Below, one piece after another: positions 44,123 to 55,626 of a stretch of DNA of 64,000 nt. Position 1 is the first letter of the stretch, and each line of letters begins with the position of its first letter. The position numbers and the translations under genes were made by a program. The stretch is from Heterohyrax brucei (Eukaryota > Chordata > Mammalia > Hyracoidea > Procaviidae): NCBI GenBank assembly GCA_028571685.1, contig CM053143.1:55545208-55609207 (forward strand). The letters are read 5' to 3'. A model generated the notes under the pieces. It saw nothing but the letters and a program-made list of their open reading frames with translations. It was not told the origin of the DNA and ran no database searches.

Positions 44123-44361
44123 ATTAATAATAGATTATATTAAGCTATTATAAAGATGGATCAGCAGTGGCTTCTTCTAGTTCTTTTTGCAAAATGCCTG
44201 CCACTATTTATAACCGCAAGAATCACTATTCTCTGTTTTTGTGTTCTTCATGTTATCCAGCTTTCTCTAATTTTAGAGCTTCCAGTTCCTTCAGCAACTG
44301 CTTCTGTATTATCTCAAAAAGCAGTGAAGAGGAACCTTGCATCAGAAGAATAACTTCCTGC

Positions 44362-44769
44362 TGTAGACTGAATCATGCCCTAAAAATATTTTGAAGTTCC
44401 CTGGTACCAGCAAATGAAACCTTGTTTGGAAATAAAGTATTTGATGATATTAGCAGTTAAATTAGCATGAGGTCATACCAGAATAGGAGGTTTTGTAATA
44501 CAATCTAAGTTCTGTCTTTATAAAATATAACAGACATACAGAGAGAGAAGTCAACCAGGTGACTCTGACAGCCAATGCTACTGCAAGACAAGAAACGTCA
44601 AAGATTTCCAAGAGCCATCAGAAGCTAGGAGAGAGGCATAGAACCATTTCTCTCTCAGAACTGTCAAGAATATAACACATAAACTGATTCGGATGCAAAT
44701 AGATTTCCGTTGTTCAAAGCTGCCCACTTTGTGGCATTTTGTTACTGCAGCTTTAGGAAACTAATATAC
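44362..44769 (+). mobile_element. MaLR (MLT1-like) solo LTR, sense
   Basis: TGTAGACTGAATCATGCCCT, TTTGGAAATAAAGTATTTGA, GAAGCTAGGAGAGAGGCATA, GATTTCCGTTGTTCAAAGCT and TTAGGAAACTAATATA follow the order of mammal-wide MaLR LTRs. It is much more diverged than the family 1 LTRs, so older. Confidence 0.7.
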
Positions 44770-45764
44770 TTCCTAAATGAGGAACAAGAAGTACGTGTTT
44801 TCCTTTCTTGCAACCCCGCACCTATGCACTCTCTTCCTACCCTCCTTTCCCTCACATACACATCTTTTGGTGACAATATAGATGATGCATACTGACTTAC
44901 TGTGGCACGATGATTGCAGAATTTTCACACCAAATATTTATGAAAACATTCACCTCATCGGTAGGTACATTTCTAGTCTACATCTTACTTTTAATATTCC
45001 AAAATAAGTATATTTTCAACTTCCCAGGAAGCAAATGTGAGAAGCTGGTGCATGCTTGTCTCACCCATTCCTTGATTCAGTTCCAAGGGGAACAAAAAGA
45101 ATTTCTACCTACTCTCATCATCCTTTCAAAAGCTGCATTGTGAAAGGAGAACGATGGCCTTGTTTTTTAAAGAGACCATAAATCTTGTTGAACAATATTG
45201 TGTATGTTTTGACATCATTAACTTACTGAGGTTGAACCTGTGGAGTATTCTACATGTCATTTCTTTGATACATCAGCAATTTCAGTGAGAAAACTGGTTC
45301 TTGTTCACTTCCATTTGAATAAATCATTGCCCAATCCAGTTGTTTTCTCAAACAGTTCAACAATCATGTTATACACAAAGATGCTGGAAATCATGCTGTT
45401 TTCTGGTATCACTCCAAGAGGCATATGACTATGGTTCCTGGAGTGAAAACACTCCAAGTAATATATTCATGGAGAATAAAACTACTGTTAGCAAGCTGTC
45501 CACAGAAATTAATTAGAAAATACTGTATTGTGTTAGCTATGTAAGTGAGGAGATACTGAACTGTACATGTATCACATGAGTGATAACATATAAGGTATGT
45601 CATCAGAAATCTTCACCACCCAGCTATAGTTATAATATCAGCCCCAAGATGGTGGATTTTATTATAATTTTAAAGCTTGTCCCTTAAATAAGTCTACAAT
45701 TTCTAGATAGAACATCTACTTTTGAAGTGACCTCTCTCTGTGTGGAGCTTCTGGGGGTTCTAAT
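44770..45764. other. Unassigned stretch
   Basis: No gene or repeat recognised. Several 60-80 codon frames lack any recognisable similarity. Confidence 0.35.
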
Positions 45765-45950
45765 GTTTCATTTGTTTGGTTGCTAACTGGGAGGCTGGAT
45801 GTTGGAGCCCACCCACAGGCACTTTAGAAGAAAGGCATGGCCAATCCATTTTCCTCCAAAAGTAACCACTGAAAACCCTATGAAGCACTGTTCTAGTCTA
45901 ATACATGTGGGATAGCCATGAGCTGGAATCAACTCAAGGCCAGTTGGAGA
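45765..45950 (+). mobile_element. AfroSINE long variant, sense
   Basis: TTGGTTGCTAACTGGGAGGC, GAGCCCACCCACAGGCACTT, AGAAGAAAGGCATGGCCAAT, CACTGAAAACCCTATGAAGC and CCATGAGCTGGAATCAACTC. Confidence 0.85.
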
Positions 45951-46110
45951 AACTAGAACTTTGTGACCTAAGCAAATTGCTTAACTGTTTTTCTGTATAT
46001 CAGTTTTCTTCTCTGTAGATTAAGATAATAAGAATACCATTGTCAATGGGCTATTATCAGCTAATGTTTGTAAAGTCCCTACAACAATGCTTGTATGTAA
46101 GTATTATAAA
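45951..46110 (-). mobile_element. MIR, antisense
   Basis: TGTGACCTAAGCAAATTGCT, CAGTTTTCTTCTCTGTAGAT and AAAGTCCCTACAACAATGCT. Confidence 0.72.
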
Positions 46111-46907
46111 ATCATTGGGTAAATTCTCGTTTAGAAATGATAATCTTTCTACATTTAACATGACCTGAATCCTGGAAATTTGTTCCCTATCACAATGAAA
46201 AGAAGAAGTAGCAAGAGAATACTTCACATCTTAATATCAAAGTTTTTAGCTCAACAACAGGAGCAAGTATTTTTATCATGTTTTGACCAAGTTTTTACTG
46301 ATTTTATGATTCAAAGAGAAAAACTCATTAGCACTCAGCCAGATTCTTGCAATCAACAATAATTAATCTTGGCATAACATCATTTAATTTTCTACCTCCT
46401 CCAAAGTATAGCCTAAATCATAGATGTACCTGAAAAGTAAAATCTATAATGTCTTTTGTGTGGGCTTATGCAAATAGCGTAGAAATTCACATTTTCTCAG
46501 TTAGCAGAAAGATTAGCTACTAAAAAAACATACACGCTTCTTTTCAGTTGCTTTTGAAAACTTTAAACAGAAAATAGAAGGAAAAAGAAAAATATTTTCT
46601 TGGCCCCATGAAGAACGAAAAACAAATTTCACAGTGTTTAGGATCTCCCTTTGGAAACATGTGCTTCATGGAGTTAAAATGTTCCAGTGATGCTGTGTTG
46701 AGATCATTTGGCCTGGTTCTCACCCTATGTCACACACAAAGAATTCTCCCACATAGGATGAGAAATTGGCCATCAGTTTTTCAAGCATCTGCTTTAAGAC
46801 ACAGCTTAAGCACTTGTTTCTTTAAAATTTAGAAGTCCTAAAACAGACACCTAGACTATGTGAAAATAAGATCATTCTTAGAAGATTATGTAGGAGGAGA
46901 ATCTGGG
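46111..46907. other. Unassigned stretch
   Basis: AT-rich; no gene or named repeat. Confidence 0.35.
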
Positions 46908-47434
46908 TGTTTTAGTCGCCAAGAGCTACTCTAACAGAAATGCCATGAGTGGATGTCTTTAGCAAAGAAAAGTTTTTTTCTTACACAGTTCAGTAGGTTA
47001 CAAGTCTGCATTCAGGGTGCTCACTCCAGGGGAAGCATTATCTGTTTGTCAACTCCGAAGGAATGTACTTGTGTTGCATCAGTCTTTGGTCAGGGGGCAT
47101 CTTGGCACAGGGACCTCAGGTCTAAAGTCTGCACTTTACTGCCGGTGCTGCTTTCTTGATGGTGTGAGGTTCTCAATTCTCTGCTTTCTTCCCTCTCTTT
47201 TTACCTCCTATAGGAAGAAAAGATAAAAGGTGGTACAAGCTACACTCCACGGAGACTCCCTTAGCAAGAATGTTGCAGTCCCACCCTAATCCTCTTTTAA
47301 CATAATCATACTATCTATTAGCCACAGGCCGAGATTAGGATGTATAGCAAAGGAAAATAAAAAAGTATTGGGAATGATGGCCCAGTCAAACTGATACACA
47401 CATTTTTTGGGGGGACACAGTTCAATCCATGACA
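46908..47434 (-). mobile_element. ERVL/MaLR-like solo LTR (family 1), antisense
   Basis: TGTTTTAGTCGCCAAGAGCT to GACACAGTTCAATCCATGAC and CA. Internal landmarks CTTGATGGTGTGAGGTTCTC and GGCCCAGTCAAACTGATACA match the sister copies. Confidence 0.8.
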
Positions 47435-47484
47435 TGAACTGTATTAGCATTTTAACTTTCCTGATTAGTTATAATTTTTTAGAA

Positions 47485-47665
47485 AAAAAGTGTATATATA
47501 TGTGTGTGTGTGTATAAACATATATTTGCAAATATATACATGTTTATATAAACACATATGTATATATACACATGAACATACACACACATGTATACATATA
47601 TATACACATATATATGTATGTGTATATTGGGGTTAGTGTTTTTATACACACACACACACGTAAAA
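47485..47665. repeat. (TA)n/(CA)n/(GT)n microsatellite cluster
   Basis: Mixed TATG, GT and CA runs. The frames read through it are low-complexity and not genes. Confidence 0.92.
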
Positions 47666-47730
47666 TATCCATCAGTAAGTTTACATTGCTTAGAGAGTGT
47701 ATCAATTATGCCAAAAAAAATTCCTAAATT

Positions 47731-49323
47731 TGGCATCTGATAAAATTCAACACCTATTCATGCTAAAAACTCTCAACAAAATAGGAATAGATGGCAAATA
47801 CCTCAATGCAATAAGGGCCATTTATACAAAGCCAACTGCTACATCATCCTGAATGGAGAGAGACTGAAACAGTTTCCCTTGAGAACAGGAACTAGAAGTT
47901 CTAGCCAGAGCAATTAGACAAGATCAAGAAATAAAAGGTATCTACATCAGTAAAGAAGTAGTAAAAATCTCCCTATTTGAAGATGATATGATTGTATACT
48001 CAGAGAATCCTAGGTAAACTAGTCAAACTGATAGAAGAGTTCAGCAAAGTCTCAGGATACAAGATAAGCATAAGTAAATCACTAGGATTCCTTTACACCA
48101 ACAAGATGATTAAGGAAGAAATCACCAAATCAATACTATTTACTACAGCTCCTAAGATGATAAACTACCTAGGAATAAATCTAACCAGAGGAGCAACAGA
48201 CCTTTACAAAGAGAATTACAAGTCCTTACTACACATGAGTCAGATTTGACTCAGTGACACTTGGCTTGGCTGGCTTGGCACTACAAGAAACTAAGAGAGT
48301 CTTACATAACTGGAGACACCTACCCTGCTCATGGATTGGAAGACTTAACATTGTGAAGTTGTCTGTTTCGTCCAAAGCAATCAACTTATATAATGCAATC
48401 TCAATACAAATTCCAGTGACATTTTTTAATGCGATGGAGAAACAAATCACTAACTGTGTATGGAAAGGGAAGAAGCCCTGGATAAGTAAAGCACTACTGA
48501 AGAAGAAGAACACACTGGGAGGCCTCTCACTACCTGACTTTAGAAACTATTACACTGCCACAGTAGTCCAAACAGCCTGGTACTGTTACAAAAAGAGACA
48601 GACAGACCAATGTAACAGAATTGAGACCCCAGAGATGACATCATCTTCCTATGAACAGTTGCTATTCGAAGAATGCCGTAGACATTAAACTGTGGTAAAA
48701 ACAATCCCTTCAACAAACTGTGCTGGCAAAATTGGATATCCATCTGCAATAAATTGAAACAAGGCCCATATCTTACACCTTATACAAAAACCAACTCAAA
48801 CTGTATAAAAGATCTAAGTGTCAAATCTAAAATGATAAAGCTCATCCAAGGAAAAATAGGAACAACAATGAAAGTTTTAATACACAATGTAGACAGACTT
48901 CAAAATCTGTCAAACAAACCACAGACAACTGAAGAGAAAATAGGTCAATGGGAAATACTAAGAATCAAACATTTTTGCTTATCCAAAGACATTATTAATA
49001 GAATTAAAAGGCCACCTACAGAATGGGAAAAAATATTTGGCAACTCTATGTCAGACCGACACCTGATCTTCGTAGTCTATAAGGTACTATACAGTAGTAA
49101 TAAGAAAAAGATAAATAATCCCATTAAGTGGTGGGCAAAGGAGATAGACAGACATTTCTCTAAAGAGAAGATCCAGGCAGCCAAAAAACACATGCAGACA
49201 TGTTCACAGTCATTAGCTATTAAAGAAATTCAAATCAAAACTACAATGAGACACCATCTCACCCCAACAAGGTTGGCCATGATCCAAAAAAATGCAAAAC
49301 AACAAATGCTGGAGGGTATGTAG
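47731..49323 (+). pseudogene. L1 ORF2 C-terminal half remnant
   Basis: The frame keeps the RT part from [31 protein letters not shown] (catalytic FADD block as FEDD), then FSKVSGYKISISKSLGFLYT and YLGINLTRGATDLYKENYK. A gap removes the [15 protein letters not shown] block that the L1 at 23.58 kb still has. After a 47 bp SINE-end insertion, 48285-48688 gives [19 protein letters not shown] and FNAMEKQITNCVWKGK. The last 189 codons (48754-49323) are open: [48 protein letters not shown] and IKTTMRHHLTPTRLAMI, the normal L1 ORF2 C-terminus including the usual end. Inactive. Confidence 0.88.
48228..48284 (+). mobile_element. 47 bp AfroSINE/RTE 3'-end micro-insertion with 5 bp TSD
   Basis: Insert 48233-48279 starts ACATGAGTCAGATTTGACTC and ends with a CACTTGGCTTGGCTGGCTTGG-type (TTGGC)n tail. 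ACTAC is found at 48228-48232 and 48280-48284. The same L1 site at about 23940 is unoccupied (TCCTTACTACAAGAAGCTAA). Confidence 0.95.
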
Positions 49324-49476
49324 AGAAAATGGAACTCTCCTACACTGTTGATGGGATTGCAAAATGGTGCAACCTCTTTGGAAGTCAATCTGGTGCTTCC
49401 TTAAAAAGCTGGATATAGACATATCATTTAACCCAGTAATTCCACTGCTCGGAATATATCCTACAGAATCAAGGCC

Positions 49477-50088
49477 TGTGGTGATCAGGATTATGTTAAC
49501 TTGGCTACTACATATTTGGCTGCTGTAGTAAGTGGCAGGGCGAGGTTTGTGGTGGCTCCCTGCCTCTCGGCTCTCATCTCAGGACCTTTTACTACAGCTG
49601 CTGGTAGCTCACGTCATCAGGAGCTCCTGCTCTGTTGCCAGCGTCTGGTTCTGGGACTTGAACTAGCAGCTGTTGGACTCATCAGTCCTTACAGTCGGCA
49701 CTTGAGAGTCCTGCTCCCTGACCTGCTGATCCTGGGTTTGCCAGCCTCTGTCGCTTCATCTCGCCACCAGCTTAGGATCCACTGACCTACAGAACCGTGA
49801 TCTAGAACTCTGGTCTCTGACTTGCTGACTTTGGGTTCCTCAGCTTCTGTGGCCACGTGAGGCTTGTGCCAGAGCTTGGGACATTCAGGTTCTGTGATTA
49901 CTTGAGCTGTTTCCTGTATCTGTATCTACCTACCTACCTACCTACCTACCTACCTACCTACCTACCCACCCACCTACCCACCCACCTACCCACTCACCTA
50001 CCTACCTACCTACCTACCTATTATGAATCTTTCCTTATACCTACACGTGTTACTGGTTTTGCTTCCCTAGAAAACCCAGTCTAAGACA
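49477..50088 (+). mobile_element. ERV-type solo LTR (family 2), sense, 5 bp TSD
   Basis: TGTGGTGATCAGGATTATGT to CAGTCTAAGACA. AGGCC is duplicated at 49472-49476 and 50089-50093, the size typical of retroviral integration. It interrupts the L1 and contains the (CTAC)n run. No internal region is present. Confidence 0.9.
49925..50020. repeat. (CTAC)n microsatellite in LTR
   Basis: About 24 four-base units with CCAC variants. The sister LTR copies at 9.6 and 18.7 kb do not show this expansion. Confidence 0.95.
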
Positions 50089-51360
50089 AGGCCAGTCACA
50101 CAAACTGGCACATTCACATGAATGTTTATCGCAGCACACTCCACAATAGCAAAAAGATAGAATCAAACAAGATGCCCAACAACAGAGGAATGGATAGGTA
50201 AACTGTGGTATATATACTCAATGGAACACTATGCAATGGTAAAGAACAGTGATGATTTGGGAAAGATCTCATAACTTACTTTCAATTGAAGGACATTATG
50301 CTGAGCAAAAGTAGTCAGAGACAAAATGACAGATATTGTATGAGACCCCTATGATACGAACCTAAAAACAGACTCATGCATAGAAGAAAAGACTCTTTGA
50401 TGGCTGCAAGGGTGTGGAGGGAGGGAGGGAGGGTGAGGGGAGGAGGATTTAGATTAAATAGTTGATAGATATTTAGATGGCTGAAATTTGTGACAACACA
50501 CATTAGACAGAAAATCGGTATTAACTGGACTTCAACGTGACATGAATACTCCCTCCATCTTAACCCAGTATTACAAGGACAGAGTAGCTGGGGCTGGGGC
50601 CCTGAGGCCATGGTCTCAGGGGAAATCAAGGCCAATTGGTACAACTAGCATTTTGCTAAGAGAGCCCTATGCACCCCACATTGGTGAGTGGCGTCTGGCT
50701 TCTTAAAAGCTGCCAAGCTGCCATCCGAGGACACAGCAAATGGTTCCAACTCAGCCAGAATGGATGCTCACTGAGGACCAAAGCAGCATGGGGAAAGAGA
50801 ACCCAGAGAGACCCACGTGAGTGGGTGACTACATCGACTTGTGACCGAAAGAACTGAATGGTGCCTGGCCACCACCAGTGACAGCTGTGATGGAGCTCAC
50901 AAAGTTGAGTCTCACTGGCAACGCAAGAATCAAAAGGGGTGCACCTTGAGATTTCAACTAAAAGAGCACAACTGATGGTCTAGGGGCCTCAGAGCTCCCC
51001 TGGGAGCATGGTTCCTTGCCCTGATGCTGTCCTAGTCCATAAATCATAATGGCGGTCAACTCTTTGGGCAGGAATGGATTGGACTTATGGACACAGATTG
51101 ACCATATCATGTGTGCACTTTATGGTTCTTTGCATCTATAGGATGTCATCCTGCTAATGTCTTATTGGAAGCAGAGGAGTGGGTGGAGAGGAGGGCATAG
51201 GAGATTGTCGGGAGGATAAGACATGTATGGAGCAGACAGGAGGAGTATGCTGTCGCCGGACCGGGAGAGCAGTGGAAGCTGCATATAGGTGGTCATGCAA
51301 ATTTATATGGGAATACACATTGTCATTCAATAGTAGTGAAAAAAAAAAAAGGGAAAAAAA

Positions 51361-51658
51361 TGCTTAGATTTTAATTTTGTAAAAATTCAGAAAAATGTTT
51401 GAATTAGAAACTCTAAGTGCATGAATCATGTGTAATTTATCTAATTTTACACTTTTAAAATTTACGGGTTATAAGAATTTCATTTTTACTCATAATTTTG
51501 TCAAAAAGATATTTTTTGTCCAAAAGAAAAAGTTAATATGTATTAAATCATGGTCGTATCATGAAAGTAAATAGCTTAAATGATATTGTTATCAAGTTTT
51601 ACTTCACCCTTTGTACAATAGTTCAGCATTTGTCAAGGTTTCTGAAATACAGCATGGA
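51361..51658. other. Unassigned AT-rich DNA
   Basis: Nothing recognised. Confidence 0.4.
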
Positions 51659-51872
51659 TTTTTTTTTTTAATTTTTATTTAACATGACTGAGTGAAAATA
51701 TACATTCACATATAAATTTACATGCCCACCTATATGCAGCTTCCACTGCTCTCCCTGACTGATGACTGCACACTGTTCCTCTCTGCTCCATATATGTCTC
51801 ATCCTCCCAACAGCCTCCTTTCTCCTCCTCTCCATTCACTCCCCTTCCTCCAGCCAGAGGTCAGCAAGAACA
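51659..51872 (-). mobile_element. L1 3' tip, antisense
   Basis: T-run, then ACATGACTGAGTGAAAATAT, TAAATTTACATGCCCACCTA, CTCTCCATTCACTCCCCTTC and CCAGCCAGAGGTCAGCA, the exact complement order of the 3'UTR end at 31.5-31.7 kb. Severely 5' truncated. Confidence 0.88.
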
Positions 51873-52136
51873 GCATGGAAATTTCTATGTGTTCTGATTC
51901 AACAAAAAATATTATGAAAATAACAAAGGAAATTAAGCATTTGATGGCGATATATTCCTTGCACAATGCCAGTTCACTTGTTGGCATAACAAAATAAGAA
52001 TTTGACCCTTGTTTCTTCGTTATTTGCGTGCCTGAGACAGACTTAACGCTACACTATTTTGAATATTTGAAATACTGTATTTTTATACAAACAGTATGTA
52101 CCTTCTACATTTGTTTGCCGACTATACCCTCCTTCC
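51873..52136. other. Unassigned AT-rich DNA
   Basis: Nothing recognised. Confidence 0.4.
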
Positions 52137-52904
52137 CACTTGAGGTATTTATTATTATTAAGTGAAAGCATATATCGAAATCAATTCTGCACCCCCACCT
52201 ATCTGCAGCTCCAGCTTCTCTCCTAACACTGTGGTAGCACATTCCCCCTTTTTACTCTACTTCTAGTACCCTCTTAATGAGCACCTGTCCCATCTTCTCC
52301 ACCATCTTCTTCCTTCTAGAAAGAAACCAGTAGGACAGCTTCCTACAAATGTGTACAACCACAAAGTACACACACCATGTGTTCACACAGTGTCCCCGAG
52401 TCCAGCCCAATTTTGTCTTGAGTACTGGTTTCAGATCAGGGCCAGCAGCAAGTCCAGGGACCATGTTCCCAGGGAATCCTCCAGGCTGTCAGACCATCAG
52501 TTCTGGTCTTTTAGAAGAGGTTTTAAGCTGAGCACCTCTTTCTCTCATATTGCTTCATGGACTCTATATTGTGTTCCCCATCACAGCTGTCTTTGGTTGT
52601 GGCTGAGCATCATCTAGTTCTTCTGGTCTCATGCTGATGCAGTCCTCCATTCACATGCATCATTCTGCCTCCTGGGCTCATTTTCCCTCGTGTCTTTGAT
52701 GTTCTTGATCGTCATCTGTTCCAGATTAGGAAACATTTGATGTACCTCAGACGGCAGCTTGCTAGCTTTTAAGACCCCAGATACTAATTAGCAATATGGG
52801 GTGCAGAAGACTCTTAGGTAAAGACTACCTATGCCAACTGACTTTGATGTCCTGTGATAACACGGTGCCCAGACCCCCTTCACTGCTACTCAATCCTTGG
52901 ATAT

Positions 52905-52975
52905 TCTACAGGGTAGTTCTATTCTGACCTCTAGGGTTGCTATAAGTAGGACCAGACTTGATGCTGGTGGGTTCT
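52905..52975 (+). mobile_element. AfroSINE 3' part, diverged, sense
   Basis: ACAGGGTAGTTCTATTCTGA, GGGTTGCTATAAGTAGGACC and GACTTGATGCTGGTGGGTTC. It sits where the L1 coding part is missing. Confidence 0.75.
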
Positions 52976-52979
52976 TTAT

Positions 52980-54335
52980 CAGTTCCTTTGTGATGGGTCT
53001 GTTAAGTTGTTCTACTTCTCCTCATGGCAACTTTGGTAGGTGATAAGATTCTAGAAATCTGTATATTTCCTCTAGATTTTTGTATTGGTTGGAGTACAAC
53101 TTTTCATAGTATTCTGTTATGATACTTTTGATCTCAGTTGGGTCTGCTGTGACATCTCCCACCTCATTTCTTATTCTGGTTATTTGTTTCCACTCCTGTT
53201 TTTCTTTTATGAGTTTAGCCAATGGTTTATCAATTTGTTGATCTTTAAAAAGAAAGTTTTTGGTTTTCTTAATTCTTTCAATTGCTTTCCTGTTCTCTAA
53301 TGCTTTTAGTTCTGTTCTAATTTTTATTATCTGTTTTCTTCTGGTGCCCAAGGGGTTCTTTTCTTGTTCTGTTTCTACTTTTTCAAGCTGTGTGGTTACT
53401 TCTTTGGTTTGGGCTCTTTCCTCATTCCAAATGTGTGCACTTGTCGAGATAAATTGGTCTCCGAGCACTGCCTTTGCTGTATCCCATAGGTTCTGGTGGG
53501 ATGTGTACTCGTTCTCATTTGATTCCATGAATTGCTTTATTGCATCTTAGATTTCTTCTATAACCCAAGAGTGTTTGAGCAAGGTGTTGTTCAATTTCCA
53601 TGAATTCAAATTTGTACCTATATTTTCTCTGCTATTGATTTTAAATTTTACAGCTTTATGGTCCAAGAAGATGCTTTGCAATAATTCAGTAGTTTGGATT
53701 TTGTAAAGACTTGCTTTATGGCCTAATATATGGTCTATTCTGGAGAATGTTCCACGTGCTTTGGAAAAGAAGGTGTACTTATTTGTTGTTGAGTGAAAAG
53801 TTCTGTGTATGCTGATGAAGTCTAGTTGGTTGATTGTTGCAATGAGATCTTTTGTATCTTTATTGAGCTTTTTTCTGGATGACCTGTCCCTACTGAAAGG
53901 GGAGCACTGAAGTCTCCTACTATTATTGTAGAATGATCTATCTCAGTTTTCTATGTTGTTAGTGTCTGTTCAATGTGTTTAGATGCTCTGATATTGGGTG
54001 GATGTTGAACATTGTTATATAAGCATTGAACCTTTAAGCAACCAATAGTGGCCATCCTTCTCCATGATGGTGGATTTTACGTTAAACTCTGTTTTATCTG
54101 AGGTTAGTATTGTCACTCCAGCTGTTATTTGCATGTTGTTAGCTTGGTATATATTATTCCATCATTAGATTTTCAGTTTGCTCACATCTTTCAGTCTAAG
54201 ATGTGTTTCTTTCAAGTAGCGTACAGACAGATCATGTTTTTTGATTCAGGCTGTTACTCTCTGTTTCTTAATTAGAGCACACAATTCATTTACATTCAAT
54301 GTAATTATTGATAAATATGTTTGTAGGGCTATCAT
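52980..54335 (-). pseudogene. L1 ORF2 endonuclease and linker remnant
   Basis: The minus-strand frame starts at an ATG at 54335. The endonuclease region (54335 to about 53540) is broken by stops, but its DNA landmarks are clear (TGGTCTATTCTGGAGAATGT complement near 53740, coding GTFSRIDH-like sequence). The linker between endonuclease and RT is open for 168 codons at 53022-53528: NLWDTAKAVLGDQFIS, RKQIIKIRTELKALENRKAI, DKPLAKLIKEK and ITRIRNEVGDVTADPTEIK, then YYEKLYSNQYKNLEEIYRFL. This is standard L1 ORF2 order. The RT that should follow is missing. Confidence 0.87.
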
Positions 54336-54549
54336 TTTAATTCTTCTGTTTTTGTGTTGTTGATGTGCTTTTCTGGATAGTTTTTCTTTATGGATTTCTT
54401 TTTATCTTTTTCAGTGTTAGTTTTGTGTCTGTTAAGACTCCTGTATTATGTTTCTTGTTTTGACATGTGTCATGTTAGTTTGTTTTGTGGCTACCCCTTT
54501 CATCCTTCTAAATATTCCTAGTTTAAAGGAATCTTTAACTTCCATATAT

Positions 54550-55626
54550 CTCTTTAACTTCCTTTCCATCTGAAAGGGCTATAACTACTGTAAAATATTG
54601 CTATTTATGGTGTGACAACATCATAGTTTACATTTTAAGATCTCTGGTTCCCTACTTTTAATATTTCAGCTTTGAGTGAGACTCTGGATGCTGTGTCCTG
54701 CATTGCATCCTTGAATATAGATTTGATGTTATTGATTTTCTAAATGAAGAACTTCTTTCCATATTTCTTATAGTTTTGGTTTGGTTTTTGCAAAGTCTCT
54801 AAGCTTCTGTTTATCTGAGAATGTCTTAGTCCATCATATCTATATCATATCCATAATTTTTCAGGATATATAATTCTTGGTTGGAAGTTTTTCTCCTCCA
54901 AGGCTTTGTATGTGTCATCCCACTGCCTTCTTGCCAACATGGTTTCTGCCAAAAAGTCAGATAAAAGCTTACAGGGCTTCTCTTTGTAAGCTAGTTTTGC
55001 TTTAAACCTAGCTGCTTTTAAGAGCCTCTCTTTATGTTTCATTTTATTAAGCCTAATTATAATATGTCTAGGTGTCTTTCTTTTGTGGTCTACCTTTTGT
55101 GCTGTTCAATAAGCATTTTGAATATCTGTGTTCTCTTTTTTCATGATGTAAGGAAAGTTTTCTGTTAGCAACTCCAATAATTCTCTGTATCTTCTGCTAT
55201 CCTTCCTTGTTCAGGAATTTCAATTAATTGTAGATTTTCCTCTTGATAGAGTCCCACATGGTTCTTGATGCTTTTTCATTTTTCTTGATTCTTTTATCTG
55301 ACCTCTCATTATAAACGCTGATGTCAGTTGCTTTATCTTCAGTCTCACTAATTCTGCATTCTGTTTCCTCAGTCCTGCTCTTTTGGCTTTGTATTGAGTT
55401 ATCTAATTCTGCAATTTTATTATTGATCTGGTTGAATTTCAGATTGTTAATGTTGTAGCAGTTGATACACCTTGTTTAATTTTTCATTTTGTTCTGCTGC
55501 ACTTTGTTTAATCTCTAGAAGGGCTATATACATGATTTTTTTGTATTCTACTTCTGATAATTTCAGAAAGGCTTTGTCATCTGGGAAGTTATTTGATTCT
55601 TTATTTTGGGAGTTTTCTGGAGCCAT
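54550..55626 (-). pseudogene. L1 ORF1 remnant
   Basis: The start (ATG at 55626) gives MAPENSQNKESNNFPDDKAF, matching the ORF1 start at 20702. The coiled-coil part is broken. At 55042-54845 the frame gives KHKERLLKAARFKAKLAYKE, DFLAETMLARRQWDDTYKAL and NFQPRIIYPEKL, the RNA-binding core and C-terminal domain of ORF1p. Inactive. Confidence 0.86.

Larger units (their letters stand above)
47725..51360 (+). mobile_element. L1, 5' truncated, sense, split by a solo LTR
   Basis: Runs from the RT palm of ORF2 (AGGCATCTGATAAAATTCAA) through the ORF2 C-terminus (to 49323), is interrupted at 49477-50088 by an LTR, continues (CACATTCACATGAATGTTTA; GGAATGGATAGGTAAACTGT) and ends with the full 3'UTR (50560-51360) and an A-rich tail. 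It is the longest 3' end of this L1 type here. Confidence 0.9.

Noticed and set aside
47479-47736. 85-codon frame of Tyr/Ile/His repeats
   Set aside because: Translation of a TA/CA microsatellite.
49501-49785. 94-codon plus-strand frame rich in Leu and Ser
   Set aside because: It lies wholly inside the solo LTR and has no recognisable domain.
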